Assembly (NCBI RefSeq): GCF_029892425.1
Contig: NZ_JARXWB010000034.1
Coordinates: 23,174 to 87,173 of the forward strand
Direction of reading: 5' to 3'
From: Bradyrhizobium sp. BR13661
Lineage (GTDB): Bacteria > Pseudomonadota > Alphaproteobacteria > Rhizobiales > Xanthobacteraceae
DNA: 64,000 bases
Made by a program: the position numbers and the translations under genes. The notes beneath the pieces were generated by a model. It did no database searches and was not told the origin of the DNA. It saw only the letters and a list, made by a program, of their open reading frames with translations. Positions 56,791 to 64,000 of this stretch are shown here, in pieces (the first letter of the stretch is position 1; each line of letters starts with the position of its first letter).

Positions 56791-58035
56791 TCAGTCAACG
56801 CGCGGCTCGGAGCGCGGCTGAGTGGTAGGCTGCGCTTTCGCGGTCGGCGTCTGGCCCTCGATCGTGATGCGGGCGCCATTCTCGAGCCGGTAATAGCCGT
56901 CAGTGACGACGCGCTCGCCCTTGGCGAGGCCCTTGTCGATCATGGCGCGTCCGTCAAAAATCTGCCCGACCGTGACGGGACGAAAGGCAGCCGTATCGTC
57001 CGCCTTCGCGACCCAGACGAAATCTCCGCGCGGCCCGTGCCGCACGGCGATCGCCGGCGCGGTGATGGCGTTCTTGCGCGTGTCGACCGTGATCCGCCCA
57101 TTGGCGAAATTGCCCGGCCAGAGTTTCAGCGCCTTGTTGGGAAACATCGCCTTCAGCTTGATCGTGCCGCTGGCCTGATCGACCTGATTGTCGACCAGCG
57201 TGATCGTGCCCTTGTCGAGCTCGGTCGTGTTGTCGGCGGTCAGCGCGACCACCGGCGCCTCGGTCTGGCCGAGGCTGAGCCGGGTCTGGCCGACCGCAAC
57301 CGCCGCGAGCGTGTAGATCACCGAGATCGGCTGCAATTGCGTGACGGTGACGATGGTCGCGGGCGACGACGCGCGGACATAATTGCCCTGATCGACCAGG
57401 CGGATGCCGAGCCGTCCGCTGATCGGCGCGCGGACATTGGTGAAGCCGAGCTGCGTGCGCGCATATTCGATCTGGGCGTCGTCGTTGCGGACCTGCGCCT
57501 TGTACTGCTCGACCAGCGCATGCTGCTGGTCCACGACCTGCCGCGAGATCGCGGCGGTCTTGATCAGGGCGTCGTAGCGCTCCATGTCGATCTGCGCGTT
57601 GTCGAGCAGCGCCTGGTCCTTCTGCCTGACCGCGATCTGCTGGTCGAGCTGGGCCTGGAAAGTGCGCGGGTCGATCACAGCGAGGACGTCGCCTTGTTTG
57701 ACGTCCTGTCCCTCCTGGAAAAGGATCTGGACGATCTCGCCGTCGACCCGGCTCTGCACGTTGACGGTGTTGTAGGCCTGGATCGTGCCGATGCCGGTCA
57801 GGTAGATCGGCACGTCCTCCGCCTTGGCGGCGGCGACTTTTACGGCGACGGGCGGCCGTGGCGGAGGCGCGGCGGCGACACCTCGCTCGGCTTCCGCCGC
57901 CTGCATGAAGGGCAGCGCGAACGGAAGCTTGAGGTCCTTGATTTCATTCCTGAAATAGTAGGCCGCGGAGCCCGCAGGCAGCACCACCAGCGCGCCGATG
58001 AGGAGTTTTGCTGCGCGTTTCACGTTCAAACCCAT
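56791..58035 (-). CDS. RND efflux periplasmic adaptor, MdtA-like
   Basis: A 414-residue HlyD/AcrA-type membrane-fusion protein linking the RND pump to an outer-membrane channel. It has an N-terminal membrane helix (LIGALVVLPAGSAAYYF), a biotinyl-lipoyl-type half (YLTGIGTIQAYNTVNVQSRV, VKQGDVLAVIDPRTFQAQL), a coiled-coil hairpin, and a beta-barrel (VRAPISGRLGIRLVDQGNYV). ATG 58035 is favoured over the adjacent GTG at 58038. First gene of the efflux operon; no outer-membrane protein gene is nearby. Confidence 0.92.
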   Translation of the reverse strand: MGLNVKRAAKLLIGALVVLPAGSAAYYFRNEIKDLKLPFALPFMQAAEAERGVAAAPPPRPPVAVKVAAAKAEDVPIYLTGIGTIQAYNTVNVQSRVDGEIVQILFQEGQDVKQGDVLAVIDPRTFQAQLDQQIAVRQKDQALLDNAQIDMERYDALIKTAAISRQVVDQQHALVEQYKAQVRNDDAQIEYARTQLGFTNVRAPISGRLGIRLVDQGNYVRASSPATIVTVTQLQPISVIYTLAAVAVGQTRLSLGQTEAPVVALTADNTTELDKGTITLVDNQVDQASGTIKLKAMFPNKALKLWPGNFANGRITVDTRKNAITAPAIAVRHGPRGDFVWVAKADDTAAFRPVTVGQIFDGRAMIDKGLAKGERVVTDGYYRLENGARITIEGQTPTAKAQPTTQPRSEPRVD

Positions 58036-58129
58036 CACCTGTGCCGGCCGCCGATGCCGAGCCTGACGTCCCGGAGCGGAACCTCCTTAGCACGAAGCAA
58101 CCTGACGTTGACACAGGCAGGGCGCGATA

Positions 58130-58161
58130 TGCTACGGTTCGTAACATTAGCACGCGTAGCA
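58130..58161. promoter_or_regulatory. Possible operator upstream of the efflux operon
   Basis: Inverted repeat TGCTACG ... CGTAGCA with an 18-nt centre, 95 bp upstream of the adaptor gene. Possibly a regulator site; there is no adjacent regulator gene to support it. Confidence 0.35.
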
Positions 58162-58226
58162 CATCGAGATCAACGGCGCTGCCGTCGATGAATGTCCGAT
58201 TTGCCGATGGATTTCGCCTGATAGCC

Positions 58227-59324
58227 CTACACGACCTCGACGGTCGCCGCGTCGAACTGGGTGCCGGCGCTGCGATGGCTGGCGAACATTTCGGCCGGCA
58301 GCTCCGTGACTTCGTTTTGCGCGGTGCCATCGAGCATCGCGCGGACGCGCTTGGATGAGGCCTTCAGCACATCAGGATCGAGCTTGCCGGAATCGACGCC
58401 GTCGATGATCGACCGGGCAAGGAAGCGGGCGCGCTCGGTGTCGGTCAGATGCGAGCAGATCATCAGCATGTCGTTGCCGGCAGCCATGAAGCGCGCGCCG
58501 GCGTCCGGCGCATCGAGCCGGCCGGCCATGGCGCGCATGCCGACGTCGTCGGACACGATGACGCCGTCGAACTTCATCGCCTCGCGGAGCAGCCCTTGCG
58601 TGATCGTGCGCGACAGCGTCACCGGATCGTTCGGATCGAGCTTCCGGTACAGGATGTGCGACGTCATCATCATCCCGATGCCGCCGGCGATCGCGGCGGC
58701 AAACGGCTTCAGCTCGCGCGCCTTGATCTGCTCGAGGTCGAGATCGAGCACCGGCAGTTCGTGGTGCGAATCCACCTGCGTATCGCCATGTCCCGGGAAA
58801 TGCTTGCCGCAGGCCCGCACGCCGCGGCGCTCCATCGCCCTTGTGAACGGCAGCGTCGCCTTGATCACGTCGTCGGCGGTACGGCCGAAGGCGCGCTCGC
58901 CGATCACAGGGTTGGCGGGGTTAGAGTGAATGTCGAGATCAGGCGCGAAGTTGAGATTGCAGCCGAGCGAGGCGAGCTCGACGCCCATGGCGTCGCCGAC
59001 CTGCTCCGAGGTTCCGGCCCAGCGCGCCGCATAGGAAAAGCGCGTGATCGGCGCCGGCGTCCGGCACACGCGCCCGCCTTCGTGATCGATCGCGATGAAT
59101 TGTTTCTCGCGCTGCGAGGCATCGCGGATCGCCGCGATCAGGTCGCGGTGAACAGACAGCCAGTCGCGATAGGGCAGGTCGTGGCGGAAATTGCTCTTGT
59201 AGAGGATGACGCCGGCGGGCCGGAGATCCCGCAGCAGCGCGCGGTCGCGGTCATCGAGGACGCTGGTCGGCTTCAGGCCAATGAAGAAATGGTCACCGAC
59301 CGTTGCAAGGAGGGAATCGCTCAT
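58227..59324 (-). CDS. GH3 beta-N-acetylhexosaminidase, NagZ-like
   Basis: A 365-residue family-3 glycoside hydrolase that would remove GlcNAc from recycled muropeptides. Family motifs: FIAIDHEGGRVCRT, LGCNLNFAPDLDIHSNP and the NagZ signature CGKHFPGHGDTQVDSHHELP with the catalytic Asp-His loop; VIVSDDVGMRAM holds the nucleophile Asp. ATG 59324 is the better start; the longer frame adds a basic, non-family stretch. Located between the efflux operon and an M48 peptidase gene. Confidence 0.92.
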   Translation of the reverse strand: MSDSLLATVGDHFFIGLKPTSVLDDRDRALLRDLRPAGVILYKSNFRHDLPYRDWLSVHRDLIAAIRDASQREKQFIAIDHEGGRVCRTPAPITRFSYAARWAGTSEQVGDAMGVELASLGCNLNFAPDLDIHSNPANPVIGERAFGRTADDVIKATLPFTRAMERRGVRACGKHFPGHGDTQVDSHHELPVLDLDLEQIKARELKPFAAAIAGGIGMMMTSHILYRKLDPNDPVTLSRTITQGLLREAMKFDGVIVSDDVGMRAMAGRLDAPDAGARFMAAGNDMLMICSHLTDTERARFLARSIIDGVDSGKLDPDVLKASSKRVRAMLDGTAQNEVTELPAEMFASHRSAGTQFDAATVEVV

Positions 59325-59485
59325 TCGCCGGGGTCGCCATAGGTGGTTGGGTTGATTGCGATGGAGCTGGACGCAACGCGAACTCTTGAGCTCCGGTGCG
59401 GGCCTTCGTGCGGCCCGCTTCGCCACGACAGTATTTCAAATTCCTTAACGAAATCAATCGCCAAATCGGCAACTATGGTCGCGGC

Positions 59486-60601
59486 TCACCTGCCGACCGT
59501 GACCCAAGCCTGCGCCTTCTTGCGCCATTCCGCATCGAAGCGAGCCGGAATGTCCTTCGCCGCATCCCGCGCGAGAAGCTGATCGATGGCGGATGTGCTA
59601 ATCCCTCGAATATCAGGAATCTCGGCATAGCCGAGATTGGCGAGCCGTTTGGCGAAGGGCGGATGAGTCGAGTCGGGCTCGTGCTCGCGCGTCAGGCCGG
59701 CCGTAGCGGCGGCAGCGATCGGCTCCGGCGCCCAGATGTCCGCGAGCTGCTTGAAGATGCGCTCAAAGGGTGGAGGTGGCGCGTTGATCGCCCCCAGCAT
59801 CTCCGTTTCCAGAGGTTTGTAGACGAGATCGGCGAGGCGTGTTCCGCACGCTTCCATTAGCACCAGGGCACGCGCCGCTTCCGTGCGTCCAACCCGCTCG
59901 GTCGAGCTGAGATCGGCATGAAGCTCGTTTTCTCGCGACAGCGCGCGATATTCCCGTTCGAGCCATTCGAGAAGGGAATGGAGCAGCACGCGCAGAATGC
60001 GGCCGGTGATGGTCCACTCCGGATTGGCATAGAGAAAGACGTTCTCGGAGGCCGCGATGAAGTCTGCGAGGTTGATGCACCCCGAGGTGTGTCGAAGCTC
60101 GGCATGCGCGACCTCATGGGCAATGACAGCTCGAACCGCGGGCTCGTCGAGGACGATCAGCATCGGCAAGCCGACCGTCATGGTGACGTGCTGCCCGAAC
60201 AGTCCGGCGTAGCGGCTCACTTCGCCGATCGAGGCATTGAAATCGGTGTTGATCAGCAATGTGCGCCGTGACCGCGCGAAGTTTCGATCCAGCTCCGTCC
60301 ACATCGCCCAAAGACCCGGAGCGGTCTCTACGTTGGCCTCAAATTCGCGATGTTTCCGCGAGGGCAGCAGAAGGAGGCCGATCGCGAGGGCCGACGCGCC
60401 CAGAACTATCGAGAACACGATGGGTGCCGTGACCAGCGCGGTGATCGTGTAGCGATCCATGGCCATCAGCCAGACGGCCAGGATCACGCAGGCCAGTGCT
60501 ACGACCGGAAGCACCGCATAGCGGCCAAGGCGCAGGATGATGTTCAGGACGAAACGGCTTGTCCGCGCCTTGATCGTGGAGCGATCCAGCTCACGCGCCA
60601 C
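59486..60601 (-). CDS. M48-family membrane zinc peptidase
   Basis: A 371-residue HtpX/M48-type metalloprotease with two N-terminal membrane helices (near 28-48 and 55-80), the zinc motif HEVAH (162-166), the downstream acid ligand in SRENELHADL, and a long C-terminal domain. It probably degrades damaged membrane or envelope proteins. It overlaps the lipoprotein gene by 11 bp. Confidence 0.88.
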   Translation of the reverse strand: MARELDRSTIKARTSRFVLNIILRLGRYAVLPVVALACVILAVWLMAMDRYTITALVTAPIVFSIVLGASALAIGLLLLPSRKHREFEANVETAPGLWAMWTELDRNFARSRRTLLINTDFNASIGEVSRYAGLFGQHVTMTVGLPMLIVLDEPAVRAVIAHEVAHAELRHTSGCINLADFIAASENVFLYANPEWTITGRILRVLLHSLLEWLEREYRALSRENELHADLSSTERVGRTEAARALVLMEACGTRLADLVYKPLETEMLGAINAPPPPFERIFKQLADIWAPEPIAAAATAGLTREHEPDSTHPPFAKRLANLGYAEIPDIRGISTSAIDQLLARDAAKDIPARFDAEWRKKAQAWVTVGR

Positions 60602-61052
60602 AAGCGACGCTGTTTTGATGCAGGTTGGCGACGTCAGCGCGGCCCTGGCCTTCCGTCACCTGGATCAGCGTGACCGCGCCGGGCGTTATGATTCCCATCT
60701 GCGGCTGGGCGGAAAGATAGGTGGTGCTGCCGGCGCGCAGATCGACGCTCACCTTCTCGCTTCCCTGCCCGAACAAATTGGTGCTCAGCGGCAGATTGTT
60801 GACGGCGACCTCATGGCGGCCCGGAGGCAGATCGCAGGACAGGAACCCCGCGGCCTGGCTGCCGCCAATCACGCGTCCGTCGACGGCGTAGTTGGGCATC
60901 ACCGCAAATCCCAGCGACGACGAGCGGTAGATGACGAGCCGTGAGCCGCTCGGCTTGACGTTATCAGTCAGGGCGACGTTGCCCGCTGGACCCGATGCAC
61001 ACCCGGAAAGAAACGCTGCGACGACAAGAATTCCCAGAACCCCACCACGCAT
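60591..61052 (-). CDS. DUF2846-like lipoprotein
   Basis: A 153-residue lipoprotein with a signal peptide and lipobox (VVAAFLSGCASG, cleavage before the Cys). The mature part has GSRLVIYRSSSLGFAVMP and LPPGRHEVAVNNL, resembling DUF2846 envelope lipoproteins. Transcribed just upstream of the M48 peptidase and overlapping it, so they may act together. Confidence 0.85.
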   Translation of the reverse strand: MRGGVLGILVVAAFLSGCASGPAGNVALTDNVKPSGSRLVIYRSSSLGFAVMPNYAVDGRVIGGSQAAGFLSCDLPPGRHEVAVNNLPLSTNLFGQGSEKVSVDLRAGSTTYLSAQPQMGIITPGAVTLIQVTEGQGRADVANLHQNSVACGA

Positions 61053-61175
61053 TCCAGCCCCTGATCTTCCAATATCCCCGCGTCATCATTGTCGGGGTGG
61101 TGACCGAAGTCAACCACGACCCCCGGTCGAATGACGGAAGGTCGTGGCGATCTCACGCGAGGATGAGCGCAGCGC

Positions 61176-62471
61176 TCACGCTGCAGCGAGCTGCGGCTGC
61201 ACCGGCCGCCGGCCGATCATCAGCGACAGTACGGCCGCCACGATCCCGGTTGCACCCGCGATCATGAAGGCCTGCATGTAATCGCCCTGTGACGACCGCA
61301 TGAAGCCGGCGAAGAACGCGGCGCAGGCGGCGCCGAGCTGATGGCCGGCAACGACCCAACCGAAGATCAGCGGCGCGTTCTTGTCGCCGAAGGCCTCGTT
61401 GGCGATGCGCACGGTCGGCGGCACGGTCGCGATCCAGTCGAGGCCATAGAACACGGCGAACACCGACAGGCTGACCAAGGAGAAATCCGAGTAGGGCAAA
61501 TAGATCAGCGACAGCCCGCGCAGGCCGTAATAGAGAAACAGCAGCTTGCGCGGATCGAAACGGTCGGTGAGCCAGCCCGACAGTGTGGTGCCGAACAGGT
61601 CGAAGAAGCCCATCAGCGCCAGCAGGCTCGCGGCCTGCACTTCGAAAATGCCGTGATCACCGCAGAACGCGATCAGGTGGGTGCCGACGAGGCCGTTGGT
61701 GGTGAAGCCGCAGATGAAGAAGGTCGCGAACAGGAACCAGAAGGTCGGCGTCTGTGCCGCGCGGACGAGGTTGCCGATCGCCGCCACGAACGGATTTCCC
61801 AGCGCGGGCGCTGCCGGCTGATCGTCATGCGGGCTGCCATAGGAGCGCAGACCGATCGCGGCGGGCCGCTCCGGCACCAGGAAATACACCAGCGGGATCA
61901 GCGCCGCGCAGCATGCGGCGACCGTCAGCACCACCGGCTTCCAGCCGCCATATTCGACCAGCGAGGCAAGACCCGGCATGAAAATGAGAGTGCCGGTGGC
62001 GGTGCTCGCCGTCAGCAGCCCCATGACCAGGCCGCGATTGGTGGTGAACCAGCGATTGACGATGGTGGCGCCGAGCACGTTGGCGACCGCGCCCGAGCCG
62101 ATGCCCGAGAGCAGTCCCCAGCTCATGAACAATTGCCACGGCGCGGTCATGAAATAGCTCATGGCCGTCGAGACCGACATCAGCATGAGCGCGCCGAGCA
62201 CGGTGCGGCGGATGCCGAAGCGCTGCATCACGGCCGCGGCGAAGGGACCGGCGAGGCCGTAAAGGAAAATACCGACGGCAGCCGAGGACGAGATCACGCT
62301 GACGTCCCAGCCGAAGGCTTTCTGCAGCGGCAGCATCAGCACGCCCGGCGTCGCGCGCAGGCCGGCGGAGGAGAGCAGCGCCATGAAGATCACGGCGACG
62401 ACGACGAAGGCGTATCTCTGGCCGAACGGCCGCCGGGAGACAGGGGAGGATTGAATGGAGGAAGGGGGCAT
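61176..62471 (-). CDS. MFS transporter, OFA/monocarboxylate-like
   Basis: A 431-residue, 12-helix major-facilitator protein. The first helix region (RYAFVVVAVIFMALLSSAGLR), LGALMLMSVSTAMSYFMTAP and a central hydrophilic loop resemble the oxalate/formate or monocarboxylate branch; the substrate is unknown. The start codon overlaps an inverted repeat shared with the divergent TetR gene, which probably represses it. Confidence 0.9.
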   Translation of the reverse strand: MPPSSIQSSPVSRRPFGQRYAFVVVAVIFMALLSSAGLRATPGVLMLPLQKAFGWDVSVISSSAAVGIFLYGLAGPFAAAVMQRFGIRRTVLGALMLMSVSTAMSYFMTAPWQLFMSWGLLSGIGSGAVANVLGATIVNRWFTTNRGLVMGLLTASTATGTLIFMPGLASLVEYGGWKPVVLTVAACCAALIPLVYFLVPERPAAIGLRSYGSPHDDQPAAPALGNPFVAAIGNLVRAAQTPTFWFLFATFFICGFTTNGLVGTHLIAFCGDHGIFEVQAASLLALMGFFDLFGTTLSGWLTDRFDPRKLLFLYYGLRGLSLIYLPYSDFSLVSLSVFAVFYGLDWIATVPPTVRIANEAFGDKNAPLIFGWVVAGHQLGAACAAFFAGFMRSSQGDYMQAFMIAGATGIVAAVLSLMIGRRPVQPQLAAA

Positions 62472-62524
62472 GTTACTTACCGGTACGTATGGGGTGCAGT
62501 ATTAGTACGTACCGGTCAGTAACA
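62471..62524. promoter_or_regulatory. TetR operator (double inverted repeat)
   Basis: TGTTACTTACCGGTACGTA (62471-62489) and its near-perfect inverse TACGTACCGGTCAGTAACA (62506-62524), 18 of 19 bases matching, with a 16-bp centre. Each half itself contains the palindromic ACCGGT. It covers the MFS start region and lies 33 bp before the TetR gene, a typical autoregulatory operator. Confidence 0.8.
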
Positions 62525-62557
62525 TTGTCAAGCCCGTTCGAGAGGCAACCGAGCCAG

Positions 62558-63154
62558 ATGCCGAAGAAAGCCGAAAAACCCGCCGAGGCCCCACTCCGCG
62601 CTGCGGACCGCATTCGCGCCTCCGCCAGCGAATTGTTTTATCGCGAGGGCATCCGCGCCGTCGGCGTCGACGAGGTGGTGGATCGCGCCGGCGTGACAAA
62701 ACCGAGCCTCTATCGCAGCTTCGCCTCCAAGGACGATCTCGCCGCCGCCTATTTGCGCGACTACGATCTGACCTTCTGGGAAAATTTCGAACGCCCCGGC
62801 GGCAAGACCTACAGCAATGCGCGCGATCACGTGCTTGCCTATATCGGCCAGCTCGCGCCGCGCGCCGTCGCCAAGGGCTATCGCGGCTGCGGCCTCAGCA
62901 ACGCCGCGGTGGAATATCCCGCGCGCGACAATCCCGCGCGCCAGGTCGCCGAAGCCCACAAGAAGGTCTTCCGCAAACGCCTGCGCGAGCTCGCCGCCCA
63001 AATGGGCGCGCGCCAGCCGAACGTGCTCGGCGATGCGCTCTTGCTCCTGATTGAAGGTATCTACGTCACCGGCCAGCAATCCGAAGACGGCCCCGCGCAG
63101 TCGGCGCTCGCAGCCGCGAAGCTATTGATCGATGCGAGCGTGAAGGCGGGCTGA
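62558..63154 (+). CDS. TetR-family transcriptional regulator
   Basis: A 198-residue TetR-type repressor: N-terminal helix-turn-helix (IRASASELFYREGIRAVGVD, EVVDRAGVTKPSLYRSFAS) and a helical effector-binding C-terminus. ATG 62558 is chosen; the upstream extension overlaps the operator. It probably represses itself and the divergent MFS transporter through the double palindrome between them. Confidence 0.92.
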   Translation: MPKKAEKPAEAPLRAADRIRASASELFYREGIRAVGVDEVVDRAGVTKPSLYRSFASKDDLAAAYLRDYDLTFWENFERPGGKTYSNARDHVLAYIGQLAPRAVAKGYRGCGLSNAAVEYPARDNPARQVAEAHKKVFRKRLRELAAQMGARQPNVLGDALLLLIEGIYVTGQQSEDGPAQSALAAAKLLIDASVKAG

Positions 63155-63275
63155 GGGGGCACTGCGGCCCCCGTGGCGTTTCTGCTGGCGCAAGACCTCG
63201 TCCTAATTGTCATCGCCCTGTCATTCGCGCTCTATTGATTGCGGCTCCTTTCGCCGCGTATCCCTAGAGGCTGAC

Positions 63276-63923
63276 ATGAATCCGATTGACACGATTTCGT
63301 CCGACCGCCGGTCGATCCTGAAGGGCCTTGCGGCCGCAGCCGTCACGTCCTTGGCGGCGCCGGCCATGGCCGCGGAGAGCCTGCCGGCGCCGCCGACCGG
63401 AACGGCCGCTGCAATCGCCACCGACAAGGCCTATTGGTCCGCCGTGAAGGGCCTCTATGCCGTCACGCCCGACATCGTCAATTTCGAGAACGGCTATTGG
63501 GGCATCATGCCCGAGCCGGTCAGGCGCGAGTTCATCCGTCAGTCCGACATGGTCAATTTCCAGAACACCTATTACGCGCGGCAGCGCGTCGGCGCGGATT
63601 TCGAGGCCGTGCGCGCGAAAGTCGCGGAGGCGGTGGGGGCTGCGCCCGACGAAATTGCGCTCACCCGCGGCGCGACGGAGGCGCTGCAGCTCCTCATCGG
63701 CGGCTACAACAGGCTGAAGCCCGGTGACAGCGTGCTCTATGCCGACCTCGACTATGATTCGATGCAATATGCGATGAATTCGCTGAAGGCGCGCCGCGGC
63801 GTCGACGTGGTCAAGTTCGACATCCCGGAGCCTGCCACCCGCCAGGCGGTGCTCGACGCCTATGCCCGTGCCATCGAGGCGAACCCGAAGGCGAGGCTTC
63901 TGCTGCTGACCCTGGCTGTGTGA
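63276..63923 (+). pseudogene. Tat-exported class V aminotransferase, interrupted by an IS element
   Basis: N-terminal part of a PLP enzyme with a twin-arginine signal (SSDRRSILKGLAAAAVTSLAAP) and class V aminotransferase features (VNFENGYWGIMPEPV, DEIALTRGATEALQLLIGG). After the residues RLLLLT the frame reads three foreign residues and stops at 63923, precisely where IS sequence begins. Family members are about twice this long. The rest of the gene should lie beyond the insertion, outside this window. Confidence 0.8.
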
Positions 63924-64000
63924 AAAGCCACGAGTCGGCTACGATTCCTCCGTTTCCTGATGGAGGACACGGATGGGACGCTTCGTTGAAGGCGCGGACA
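63913..64000 (+). mobile_element. Left end of an IS1182-like element (cut by window edge)
   Basis: Sequence from about 63913 (GGCTGTGTGAAAAGCC) interrupts the aminotransferase frame and leads to an ATG at 63973 encoding MGRFVEGAD, the start I associate with IS1182-family transposases. The exact boundary and target duplication cannot be seen because the right end is outside the window. Confidence 0.65.
63973..64000 (+). CDS. IS1182-family transposase (first nine codons only)
   Basis: Reads M-G-R-F-V-E-G-A-D and runs off the window. The GGAGGACACGG before it gives a ribosome site. Assignment rests on the resemblance of these residues to the start of IS1182 transposases and on the insertion context. 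Confidence 0.55.

Noticed and set aside
58108..58133. Plus-strand TTGACA ... TATGCT promoter-like sequence
   Set aside because: The spacer is only 14 bp and no plus-strand gene follows.
1..64000. CRISPR arrays, tRNA or rRNA genes
   Set aside because: I saw no regularly spaced repeats and no recognisable tRNA or rRNA sequence, including in the longer intergenic gaps and at the island edge at 41,850. I could not run a dedicated search.

Overview
This window looks like a chromosome of Bradyrhizobium or a close relative among the high-GC Rhizobiales. The NifH, NifD and NifK sequences, the fixABCX operon, an Irr-type Fur regulator and typical alphaproteobacterial housekeeping genes support this. 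The presence of nifV and one contiguous nif region, with no nod genes in view, fits the free-living or photosynthetic type of Bradyrhizobium nif island better than a legume-symbiosis island. The genus is inferred from protein resemblance, not from a marker gene.

Positions 1 to about 41,850 form one nitrogen-fixation island. In order it holds: sufD (cut by the window edge), sufS, a NifZ-like gene and divergent sufE; nifDKENX with two NifX-associated genes, fdxB and an HspQ-like gene; two unknown genes and a Rieske protein; an unknown gene divergent from hesB, a nifU C-terminal-type gene, nifS, nifT and a SIR2-like gene; nifB, fdxN, a second HesB-like gene, a TPR gene, an LRV-FeS gene, two NifZ-type genes, two unknowns, a DegT-like protein, a [2Fe-2S] ferredoxin, a small unknown, a second Rieske protein, a 55-residue unknown and a truncated haemoglobin. 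Then come a minus-strand operon (TPR, MIP18/SufT-like, dienelactone-hydrolase-like, unknown), bolA-grxD-ferredoxin, an ArsC-like gene with a receiver-like gene, nifH-nifQ-irr-like, nifV-cysE-nifW, fixABCX-mop, and modABC with modD.

Nearly every transcription unit in the island starts with a sigma-54 promoter (GG-N10-GC), and most have a NifA activator site (TGT-N10-ACA) nearby. Several divergent pairs share the same activator sites, so the island reads as one NifA regulon covering the structural proteins (NifHDK), cofactor assembly (NifB, E, N, X, V, Q, S, HesB), Fe-S supply (Suf, Grx, BolA, MIP18), electron supply (FixABCX and several ferredoxins) and molybdate uptake (ModABC). nifA itself is not in the window.

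At 41,850 the island ends against a truncated, frameshifted short-chain dehydrogenase fragment. From there to 64,000 the genes are ordinary chromosomal ones: a peroxiredoxin with a divergent LysR regulator, an amidohydrolase fragment, cell-surface genes (O-antigen ligase-like, GT25, SGNH), a PAS-GGDEF protein, a TPR/glycosyltransferase protein, an RND efflux operon (MdtABC-like), a GH3 hexosaminidase, an M48 peptidase, a lipoprotein, and an MFS transporter divergent from a TetR regulator with a clear shared operator. At the right edge a Tat-exported class V aminotransferase gene is broken by an IS1182-like element.

The most unusual aspect of the island is a set of NifA-regulon proteins whose family-defining catalytic residue has been replaced: a DegT aminotransferase without its lysine, a receiver domain without its phospho-acceptor aspartate, a SIR2-like protein without its asparagine, and a dienelactone hydrolase without its histidine.
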